From: Cyanobacteria bacterium UBA11370
GTDB lineage: Bacteria; Cyanobacteriota; Cyanobacteriia; Cyanobacteriales; Coleofasciculaceae
Length of the DNA: 6,887 nucleotides
Assembly (NCBI GenBank): GCA_003486645.1
Contig: DNGI01000505.1
Coordinates: 1,680-8,566, forward strand
Direction: 5' to 3'
The position numbers and the translations under genes are program-made. Positions 1-4,642 of this stretch are shown here, piece by piece; the stretch's first letter is position 1, and the number at the start of each line of letters is the position of its first letter. The notes beneath the pieces are model-generated. The model made no database searches. It was not told where the DNA came from and worked only from the letters and a program-made list of their open reading frames with translations.

Positions 1-125
1 ACTTCTAGTCTGTGGGCGATTTGCAAATACGGGATGCTCCCTCTCTCTTGCGGATTAGATCCGATGAATAAGCTGATGTGCGTTTAAATTGCACACCTTG
101 GCGATGAGCAAAAAACTTTCTTTCC

Positions 126-177
126 TTCTGCCATCTGCCCACTCCTACGGAGAACGCTACGCGAACTGCCATCTGCC
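126..177. repeat. Heptad (STRR-like) repeat split by a palindromic insert
   Basis: Two seven-base units, ttctgcc and atctgcc, lie at 126-139, and two more, aactgcc and atctgcc, at 164-177. The two blocks share the 12-base direct repeat ctgccatctgcc (128-139 and 166-177). Between them sits a 24-base segment (140-163) containing the palindrome ctccTACggag and the near-palindromic cgctacgcg. Heptanucleotide tandem repeats of this kind (STRR) are known in cyanobacteria. The arrangement suggests one repeat type inserted into, or expanded around, another. The repeat is seen directly; the insertion history is inferred. Confidence 0.6.
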
Positions 178-200
178 TTACCTCCAAGGGTAATACAACT

Positions 201-220
201 TAAAAGCTGATTAGCTTATT
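201..220 (-). terminator. Weak hairpin downstream of the secreted-protein gene
   Basis: Read on the minus strand, just after the stop codon at 223-225, the sequence forms AAGCT-aatc-AGCTT followed by TTAA. The five-pair A/T-rich stem with a four-base loop and short T tract could be a weak intrinsic terminator. The stem is short and has little G/C, so it could equally be chance. Confidence 0.25.
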
Positions 221-222
221 AC

Positions 223-702
223 CTAACCCTCACTCCACTCTACATATGTTACATTGACCTCGGCACCGGGTACGACAATTCCTCCAAACGAAGCTGTTTT
301 TCCTGGGGAAACTTCTGAGGGTTGAGTGTAGATAAATCCGTTATCAATCGGGTTGCCTTGGCCATCCAGGACTTCATAATTGATTTTAACCAACTTCACC
401 ATTTTACAGGTGCGATTAGTTACTTGACCCGTTAGGGAATTGCCGTCATATTTGACATTACTAATAGCCATTCCAGCCGCATCTGAGTTACAAGGACTGG
501 TGACTTCTTCTGGCGGTGATGGACATAAATAACCCAGATCCAGAATCCTACCATCTACCGTTTCCATATAACAAACTGGAGTATCAATCTCCGAGTTTGG
601 TAGCATTGGAGACTTAACATCTGCTAACACGGAACCAGGAAATAAAATCGTTGGCAATAGGAGGGAAAAATAAACTATTAAACTTGAAAAAGTTTTGGGC
701 AT
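223..702 (-). CDS. Secreted FxLYD-domain-like protein, 159 aa
   Basis: This is a small exported protein of unknown role. Residues 1-27 form a clear Sec signal peptide: MPK, then a long hydrophobic stretch, ending V-L-A before DVK, with cleavage probably after Ala27. Residues 44-60 carry the pattern C-Y-M-x4-DGR-x2-DL-x2-LC, which recurs in secreted cyanobacterial proteins. Residues 79-156 resemble the FxLYD fold (ISNVKYDGNSLTGQVTN..., then VLDGQGNPID and a P-G-K-T-A-S-F turn), a beta-sandwich found outside the cytoplasm. Four cysteines (44, 60, 71, 99) could form disulfides in the periplasm. I chose the ATG at 700-702 because it puts the signal peptide at the N terminus. A longer in-frame start at 783 would translate a hairpin repeat. 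Only a weak GGAA lies upstream. Hairpins separate it from the pair upstream, so it is probably transcribed on its own. No enzyme motif is visible. Confidence 0.75.
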   Translation of the reverse strand: MPKTFSSLIVYFSLLLPTILFPGSVLADVKSPMLPNSEIDTPVCYMETVDGRILDLGYLCPSPPEEVTSPCNSDAAGMAISNVKYDGNSLTGQVTNRTCKMVKLVKINYEVLDGQGNPIDNGFIYTQPSEVSPGKTASFGGIVVPGAEVNVTYVEWSEG

Positions 703-744
703 ACTGCTATTTCCATTCTGAATTTCTTCACAAAGGAATGGGAG

Positions 745-764
745 TCTGGGGGATAGCCCCCAGA
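745..764. repeat. Perfect 8-bp G/C-rich hairpin
   Basis: The arms tctggggg (745-752) and cccccaga (757-764) pair perfectly around the four-base loop atag. It sits directly beside the A/T-flanked hairpin at 767-794 and together they look like an intergenic repeat unit. From memory, similar CCCCC-T-run-GGGGG units occur many times in filamentous cyanobacterial genomes. It lies in the 5' leader of the secreted-protein gene and may fold in that mRNA. Confidence 0.6.
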
Positions 765-766
765 TT

Positions 767-794
767 AAAAAAGGGGGTTCCAACCCTCTTTTTT
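767..794. terminator. Bidirectional intrinsic-terminator-like hairpin
   Basis: An A6 tract and ggggg arm pair with an accct-c arm and T6 tract around a tight turn, giving about 13 pairs on the plus strand with one G-T wobble (774 with 787). On the minus strand that wobble becomes an A-C mismatch but the stem otherwise holds and ends in T6. It lies 16 bases past the stop of the 810-1193 gene, so it most likely ends that minus-strand transcript. Cyanobacteria lack Rho, so such hairpins matter for termination. Confidence 0.6.
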
Positions 795-809
795 AACCAA
801 TCGGTAACA

Positions 810-1193
810 CTAGTTGGTCACGAGCATCTGCTTATCAAGGTATTTCTGCGCCCACTCTTCCCCCATGTGTTTTTTCAGTGTTAGATATGGGTTTAAGGGA
901 GCGTAGTAAAGAATGACCATAGCCTCGTAACAGCTATCCGGACTGGTATAAACCTCCCAAGTTTTCAGAACATAAGTGTCAGATTCGTCTCTGTCAGCCT
1001 CCATAACATAAGCATAATATCGACCTTTTTGTTTTTCCATGTCCCTCTCCAAATTCTTAACAAAGCTATCAAGAGACATATTTGCAATAGCTCCACCCGA
1101 CAGTGGAAGCCTCGGCGCATCAGGTAATGGCATACTAATAGCGTAAATATTAGGAGGTTTAAACCCCCAAGAAGAAAGAACGGTTTTATTCAT
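810..1193 (-). CDS. Hypothetical protein, 127 aa, second gene of a coupled pair
   Basis: I do not recognise this protein. It has no signal peptide or membrane segment and is predicted cytoplasmic. A proline-rich start (MNKTVLSSWGFKPP...) is followed by a helix with alternating charges (residues 41-58, LDSFVKNLERDMEKQKGR). Then come strand-like stretches (59-65, 73-82, 90-97) and a charged C-terminal helix (105-122), suggesting a small alpha/beta fold. There is one cysteine (88). I chose the ATG at 1191-1193 because it starts one base after the stop of the upstream gene (TGA-T-ATG) and has GGGG five bases before it, a layout typical of translational coupling. An in-frame ATG at 1227-1229 or further up to 1364 would overlap the upstream gene heavily and is less likely. 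A hairpin terminator follows its stop codon. Confidence 0.6.
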   Translation of the reverse strand: MNKTVLSSWGFKPPNIYAISMPLPDAPRLPLSGGAIANMSLDSFVKNLERDMEKQKGRYYAYVMEADRDESDTYVLKTWEVYTSPDSCYEAMVILYYAPLNPYLTLKKHMGEEWAQKYLDKQMLVTN

Positions 1194-1194
1194 A

Positions 1195-1422
1195 TCAACC
1201 CCAAAATTTGAATCGACAATCGTACTCATTCTTACGGTCTGTTGGCTCGGCGTTTGCCTGTACGCCACCATATTCAGAAGCCACTTCTCGGCATTTTTCT
1301 TGTGCTTCTGCATCGTTTTCGGCTTGAATTGGCTCATAGCCTTCTTGCAGTTGAGCCTCATCATCAGGCAGATATTCGCCCAACTCGTTATCGCTGATTT
1401 TCTTAGGTGTAAACCATCTCAT
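1195..1422 (-). CDS. Hypothetical small acidic protein, 75 aa, first gene of a coupled pair
   Basis: I do not recognise this protein. After a short basic start (MRWFTPKK) it is strongly acidic (SDNELGEYLPDDEAQLQEGYE...). The C-terminal half looks like a compact helix-strand unit: a helix around DAEAQEKCREVASEYGG (37-53), then a strand ending YDCRFKFWG. Cys44 and Cys69 could pair or bind metal. There is no signal peptide. The ATG at 1420-1422 is preferred over the in-frame ATG at 1488 because the longer form would begin inside the inverted repeat at 1469-1497. An AAGAG lies about 8-12 bases upstream as a weak ribosome site. The downstream gene begins one base after its stop, so the two are almost certainly translated together and may act together. 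It could also be a degraded fragment of a larger family. Confidence 0.55.
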   Translation of the reverse strand: MRWFTPKKISDNELGEYLPDDEAQLQEGYEPIQAENDAEAQEKCREVASEYGGVQANAEPTDRKNEYDCRFKFWG

Positions 1423-1468
1423 AATTGAAGAACTCTTAGTTCGGTGTACAGGGACTGGAAGAAATCGT

Positions 1469-1497
1469 CCCGATGCAAGCTGACTCACTGCATCGGG
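1469..1497. promoter_or_regulatory. Perfect 9-bp inverted repeat upstream of the orphan pair
   Basis: The arms cccgatgca (1469-1477) and tgcatcggg (1489-1497) are perfect inverted copies separated by 11 bases. Two further G-T pairs could extend the stem outward when transcribed. It begins 47 bases upstream of the ATG at 1422 on the minus strand. Neither side has a T tract, so it is not a classic terminator. It could be a protein-binding operator, a 5' leader hairpin controlling the pair, or a scar or end of a mobile element next to the TnpB remnant. The repeat is seen; the role is inference. Confidence 0.45.
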
Positions 1498-1556
1498 GTA
1501 AATTTCTAGCGAGATCTACTACTGTATATCACATTAAATTTTTGCATATACATCTC

Positions 1557-1775
1557 GAAAAAGGTAAGTCTTGCCGTAATGGTAAGGCTTACAAATACGG
1601 TTCTTGTAGTTGGATTGGCTATAGGGATTTTAATGGAACCAACAGGATTTCGTTACTACGGGCGACTGTAGACACGCCTAGAGGCTCAAATCTGAGTTGT
1701 TATACTTTCGTTGCGTTCATATGTAGCACTTTCTTTCCCCCTTGTCCTCCAAGTCTTTCCTATCTACTAATATGA
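1557..1775 (+). pseudogene. Remnant of IS200/IS605-type TnpB, C-terminal end only
   Basis: The reading frame contains GKAYKYGSCSWIGYRDFNG followed by a stretch reading LLRATVDTP. This matches the end of TnpB proteins. There, the second half of the zinc finger (usually CxxC; here the first Cys is Tyr, leaving Y-G-S-C) precedes the RuvC-III motif RDxNGA. After that motif, cyanobacterial copies often read ...LRALVDTP. The catalytic Asp codon would be at 1626-1628. Everything upstream of about 1557 in this frame, including the first CxxC and the rest of the roughly 400-residue protein, is missing. So this is a decayed fragment and not a working nuclease. The frame stays open to TGA at 1773-1775, but the last 25 or so residues are not recognisable. 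The family call is from motif memory and has not been checked by alignment. Confidence 0.5.
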
Positions 1776-1798
1776 GCTGCAACTTGGTATCAGATTTA

Positions 1799-1815
1799 GG
1801 GCTACTGAAAAGCCC
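1799..1815 (-). terminator. Possible terminator past the amine oxidase gene
   Basis: Read on the minus strand, GGGCT and AGCCC form a five-pair stem around a seven-base loop, 22 bases after the amine oxidase stop. A second imperfect pairing (CCACCC with GGATGG, plus-strand 1814-1832) lies between it and the gene, followed by CTTTT. Neither has a long T run, so termination here is only possible. Confidence 0.3.
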
Positions 1816-1836
1816 CATCCCCTTGTGGGTGGAGGT

Positions 1837-3513
1837 TTACTCAGGTTGCTGAAACGGAAATGACCCTCTTTGGCGACGACGCAATACTCGATTATTCTGG
1901 TTACGAACTCGCTGTTGAGCCGCCTCAACTCTCAACCCTAAATCTTCTAGTATTTCTATAGCAGCAGTTTCGCCCGTTTCGCAACCTCCTTCCATATACC
2001 CTTGAAATTCTAGGGAGCAGTGTTCTCCAGCAAAAAACAAATTGCCCGCTCGCTCTCCTTCTGCACCATACATTTTTGTCCATTGGCCGACTTGATAGCA
2101 AGCATACGATCCACGGCTATATTGTTCGCCTGTCCAGTAGGATCGGACAGCATTACCTTGTCGCTGTTGAACATTACTAATACCAGGGAAAACTCGTTCT
2201 AATTGTTGTAAGAATCTTTGAGCGTGAAATTCTGGAGTTTGAGATCCGAGCGATAAACCTTGGCGACCTCCAGTAAAATTAGTAATTAAACCAGCACCAC
2301 GAGTATAGCGACTCTCGCTGGTTTCCCAGGTATTTTGAAACTCTAAGTCTGTGTAGACATTAGCAGTGGAATTATACCGGGTTCGCCAAATTTTATTCTG
2401 ATAGCTGGTGATTAATTTGGAGTTAGTCCCATAGCCTAAAGTCTTGATTGCTAATTGTTTTACTCGCGGTAAATCAACATTTAAGGGAATATGCCGCAGT
2501 ACGCTAAAAGGCAAGGCTAATAAAATACGTTCATACTTGCGCTCAAATGTCCGATTTTCAGAGCGTAAAGCTACCTGGTAGCGACCATCTGAGAGGCTCC
2601 TAATTGACTCTAAAACCGTTCCAGTTTCAATAGAATCTGCCAATAACTGGGCCAGTTTCCGGGGAACTTGGTCATTGCCTCCATCAATGTAGAAACGCTC
2701 GTCACTGGTTCCGAATATCTCAAATTTGCCCGGTTTAGTGCCGATTAAATACAGCAGATTCAGGCAAGATTGTTCCTGGGCTTCTAAACCATATTCAATG
2801 GTGTAAGCTACCTCAATGAGCTGTCGGATAGTTTCTGTTATTTTGGGGATGGGTTTTAAATAGTCAGTAATTGAAAGATTGTCTAAACGCTCCGTAGCTG
2901 GATCGGGTGTTGCATAACTCTCAAAATTTGCGATCGCCTTTAAATCTTTTTTAATTTGTCGGGCAACAGGCGCAAAATCCCTAATAATTTCCTCAAGGGA
3001 AACGTTTCGTCCATCAAAGAAGTACGTGTCCTGGATTAAACCTTGCTGAGGAACTAATAGGTCAACAATTTTAAAACCGAGTTCCTTCGCCAGACTTTGC
3101 AAGCACGTATGATCGGTATCAATAAATTCTCCACCCAGTTCTGCTGTCAGATTCGTGCCTGCTGCTTTGGACAAACTCCGCATCCTACCGCCTACTCGGT
3201 TTCTCGCCTCAATGACATCGACGCGAACCCCAGCTTGTCTCAGGCGATAGGCAGCAGTTAGTCCGGCAATACCTGCACCCACGACTAATACGGGGGCAAC
3301 TGTGGATTTGGCAACTGCACGATGTTCCTCTCGTGTAAAGGTAGTGGCAGCAACAGCAGCAGCTATACCTAAGCCTCCCTGTAGCAAGCGGCGGCGAGAG
3401 AGTCTTGAGTTGACAACATCAAGTACTTCTGTTAACGGAATACCCGTTTTTGTTGATATCTGAGCAACTCTGTAGGCTTGACGTAGGGTTTTAATTAGAG
3501 GATTCCTCGTCAT
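1837..3513 (-). CDS. Tat-exported FAD-dependent amine oxidase / L-amino-acid oxidase-like, 558 aa
   Basis: This is a flavin monoamine oxidase-family protein that oxidises an amine or amino acid to the imine, giving H2O2 when O2 is the acceptor. S39-R-R-R-L-L followed by a hydrophobic Gly/Ala segment (residues 46-57) is a twin-arginine signal, so the folded flavoprotein is probably sent to the periplasm. The Rossmann FAD motif GAGIAG (79-84) ends in the acidic E102. It is followed by the RVGGRMRS motif (106-113), ELGGEFID (125-132), the substrate-domain stretch FYIDGGNDQVP (274-284), Lys366 in the position of the flavin-facing lysine, and the C-terminal FAD motif LFFAGEH...QGYMEGG (492-510). 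Length and motifs fit an intact enzyme. The 38 residues before the Tat motif are unusually long, but no later Met is available until residue 111. An Arg-rich tail (525-549) is odd. Cyanobacterial relatives include L-amino-acid oxidases acting on basic amino acids; the substrate here is unknown. It is transcribed divergently from the Uma2 gene. Confidence 0.85.
   Translation of the reverse strand: MTRNPLIKTLRQAYRVAQISTKTGIPLTEVLDVVNSRLSRRRLLQGGLGIAAAVAATTFTREEHRAVAKSTVAPVLVVGAGIAGLTAAYRLRQAGVRVDVIEARNRVGGRMRSLSKAAGTNLTAELGGEFIDTDHTCLQSLAKELGFKIVDLLVPQQGLIQDTYFFDGRNVSLEEIIRDFAPVARQIKKDLKAIANFESYATPDPATERLDNLSITDYLKPIPKITETIRQLIEVAYTIEYGLEAQEQSCLNLLYLIGTKPGKFEIFGTSDERFYIDGGNDQVPRKLAQLLADSIETGTVLESIRSLSDGRYQVALRSENRTFERKYERILLALPFSVLRHIPLNVDLPRVKQLAIKTLGYGTNSKLITSYQNKIWRTRYNSTANVYTDLEFQNTWETSESRYTRGAGLITNFTGGRQGLSLGSQTPEFHAQRFLQQLERVFPGISNVQQRQGNAVRSYWTGEQYSRGSYACYQVGQWTKMYGAEGERAGNLFFAGEHCSLEFQGYMEGGCETGETAAIEILEDLGLRVEAAQQRVRNQNNRVLRRRQRGSFPFQQPE
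2930..2937. repeat. HIP1 octamer GCGATCGC
   Basis: This is an exact palindromic HIP1 site inside the amine oxidase gene. HIP1 is strongly over-represented in many cyanobacterial genomes and supports the taxonomic reading of the window. Confidence 0.9.
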
Positions 3514-3672
3514 TTTTAATTCAGTTTTTGTTAAAGGTGTTGATGAGGTCAGGAATTACAGATTAAAGTATTTAAAATAATTTTACCGCTCTATGTGTCT
3601 GTCTAGTAGAAGTAGGGGAAATGAGTTGTAACCTGTAGCTATAGGGATGAAAAAATTTCTCCATTTGCTCTT
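3514..3672. promoter_or_regulatory. Divergent intergenic region between amine oxidase and Uma2 genes
   Basis: This 159-bp A/T-rich gap must carry the start signals for both directions unless the genes are read from elsewhere. On the plus strand ttgatg (3540-3545) followed 18 bases later by taaagt (3564-3569) is a weak sigma-70-like pair. The rightward leader would then be about 100 bases. I see no convincing pair for the minus strand. Neither gene has a clear Shine-Dalgarno sequence, which is common in cyanobacteria. Confidence 0.3.
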
Positions 3673-4608
3673 ATGCCTCAACCAACGTACCCTTTCAAAC
3701 AAATAAACCCCCCTCTCGCTCCCAGAGAAACTCTGCCGACGATGTATGATCTACCCAGTGAAAACCCAGAGGAACCTGGATTGCCTGACGAATATCACGG
3801 TTTGCAAGCTCAATTACTTAGTCGCACTTTTCGTTGCCCTTATTACTCTCAAGAGGAACTATTCACAGGGGCAGATTTAAACTTATACTACGAGGTGCAT
3901 CATCCCCAATGGTATAAACGTCCGGATTGGTTTTTGGTTGTCGGTGTGTCTCGATTGTATGAGGAAACCGAGTTGCGATCGAGTTATGTAGTTTGGCAAG
4001 AAGGGAGAAGTCCATTTGTAATTGTGGAATTACTTTCTCCGGGTACAGCGAAGGAAGATTTGGGCGAAAATGCCGATTTAGATTTAGAAGATGAGGAAAC
4101 TTTAACTCATTCAGACTCTTTAACGGTTAACGAACTCGATAATGGGAACAAGCAACGTCAAAAAAACACACCGCCGCGAAAATGGGAAGTCTATGAACAA
4201 ATTCTGCGAGTTCCTTACTATATCGTATTTAGTCGTTACACTAACCAAGTGCGCTTTTTCAACTTAGTAGGTGGACATTATCAGGAACAGGAAATCGAGG
4301 CAGAAAATCCTCGGATGTGGATTTCGGAATTAGAGGTAGGTTTAGGATTATGGCAAGGAGAGTATGAAGGAATTACTCGTCAATGGTTACGGTGGTATGA
4401 TGCTCAGGGAAACTGGATTCCTACAGATACGGAACAGGAACGTTTGGAGAAAGAATTCGCTTTAGAACGAGCCAATCAAGCGGAATCCCAATTGCAACAG
4501 ATTGTCTTAACTTTATTACAACAGGGCATGACAATAGAACAAGTTGCAACACTAACAGGTTTCTCTCAAGAACAGGTACAACTATTGAGCCAAGAGTCTG
4601 AACAATAA
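3673..4608 (+). CDS. Uma2 family (DUF820) PD-(D/E)XK nuclease-like protein, 311 aa
   Basis: It belongs to the Uma2/DUF820 group, a restriction-endonuclease-like fold greatly expanded in cyanobacteria and of unsettled biological role. Residues 21-40 (LPTMYDLPSENPEEPGLPDE) and the following LLSRT are typical of one cyanobacterial subgroup. Candidate catalytic residues are Asp85 in RPDWF, Glu119 in VIVELLSPGT, and Lys170 in KWEVYEQI, which precedes the core strand PYYIVFSR. An acidic, probably disordered insert (about 129-168) separates the Glu from the Lys. After the fold (WIPELE-like region near 216-250) comes a short charged coiled coil (about 252-280). The last 25 residues, LLQQGMTIEQVATLTGFSQ and beyond, look like a helix-turn-helix-type tail. 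ATG at 3673 has no Shine-Dalgarno sequence. It lies 34 bp before the FAD oxidoreductase and may be co-transcribed with it, though Uma2 genes often sit beside unrelated neighbours. Nuclease activity is inferred from the family. Confidence 0.85.
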   Translation: MPQPTYPFKQINPPLAPRETLPTMYDLPSENPEEPGLPDEYHGLQAQLLSRTFRCPYYSQEELFTGADLNLYYEVHHPQWYKRPDWFLVVGVSRLYEETELRSSYVVWQEGRSPFVIVELLSPGTAKEDLGENADLDLEDEETLTHSDSLTVNELDNGNKQRQKNTPPRKWEVYEQILRVPYYIVFSRYTNQVRFFNLVGGHYQEQEIEAENPRMWISELEVGLGLWQGEYEGITRQWLRWYDAQGNWIPTDTEQERLEKEFALERANQAESQLQQIVLTLLQQGMTIEQVATLTGFSQEQVQLLSQESEQ

Positions 4609-4617
4609 ACTCACAAA

Positions 4618-4638
4618 TCAAAACTCTAAAATCTAAAA
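4618..4638. repeat. Short heptad repeat in the intergenic gap
   Basis: Three consecutive seven-base units, tcaaaac, tctaaaa and tctaaaa, fill most of the 34-bp gap between the Uma2 and FAD oxidoreductase genes. They look like a small STRR-type tandem repeat. It leaves no room for a Shine-Dalgarno sequence before the ATG at 4643. Confidence 0.5.
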
Positions 4639-4642
4639 TCGA

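Larger units (their letters stand above)
1..222. other. Gene-free left edge with small palindromes and repeats
   Basis: I see no credible gene here. A 60-residue reading frame on the minus strand runs across the repeats, has no family resemblance and is best taken as chance. The stretch holds several short inverted repeats: gggaTGCtccc (31-41), cggatTAGatccg (51-63), tgtgc...gcaca (77-81 with 91-95) and ctccTACggag (142-152). It also holds a heptad repeat block (126-177). This composition is typical of cyanobacterial intergenic repeat DNA. Confidence 0.6.
1423..1836. other. 414-bp stretch without an intact gene
   Basis: It holds an inverted repeat (1469-1497), an A/T-rich stretch (1498-1560) that probably carries the promoter of the minus-strand pair, a plausible TnpB C-terminal remnant on the plus strand (about 1557-1775), and a weak hairpin past the amine oxidase stop (1799-1815). 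I found no convincing -35/-10 pair in the A/T-rich part, so I call no promoter. Confidence 0.6.

Noticed and set aside
5..187. Minus-strand frame of 60 residues
   Set aside because: It runs through the heptad repeat and small palindromes, resembles no family and has no upstream signals.
703..783. N-terminal extension of the secreted-protein gene (27 extra residues)
   Set aside because: The extra part translates a hairpin repeat and would bury the signal peptide inside the protein.
1194..1364. Longer start for the 127-residue gene, overlapping the 75-residue gene
   Set aside because: The ATG one base after the upstream stop, with GGGG before it, explains initiation better than a 170-bp overlap.
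810..1422. Toxin-antitoxin call for the coupled small genes
   Set aside because: Layout alone is compatible, but neither protein shows a known toxin or DNA-binding antitoxin motif.
1473..1556. ATG-started intact gene covering the TnpB-like fragment
   Set aside because: The first 28 residues overlap the inverted repeat and have no TnpB resemblance; only the later part matches, so a remnant is the better reading.
2020..2202. Plus-strand frame inside the amine oxidase gene
   Set aside because: It is antisense to well-conserved coding sequence and has no family resemblance.
4421..4621. Minus-strand frame opposite the Uma2 C terminus
   Set aside because: It is antisense to the coiled-coil and tail region of a recognisable protein, and its hydrophobic look comes from the Gln/Glu-rich codons opposite.
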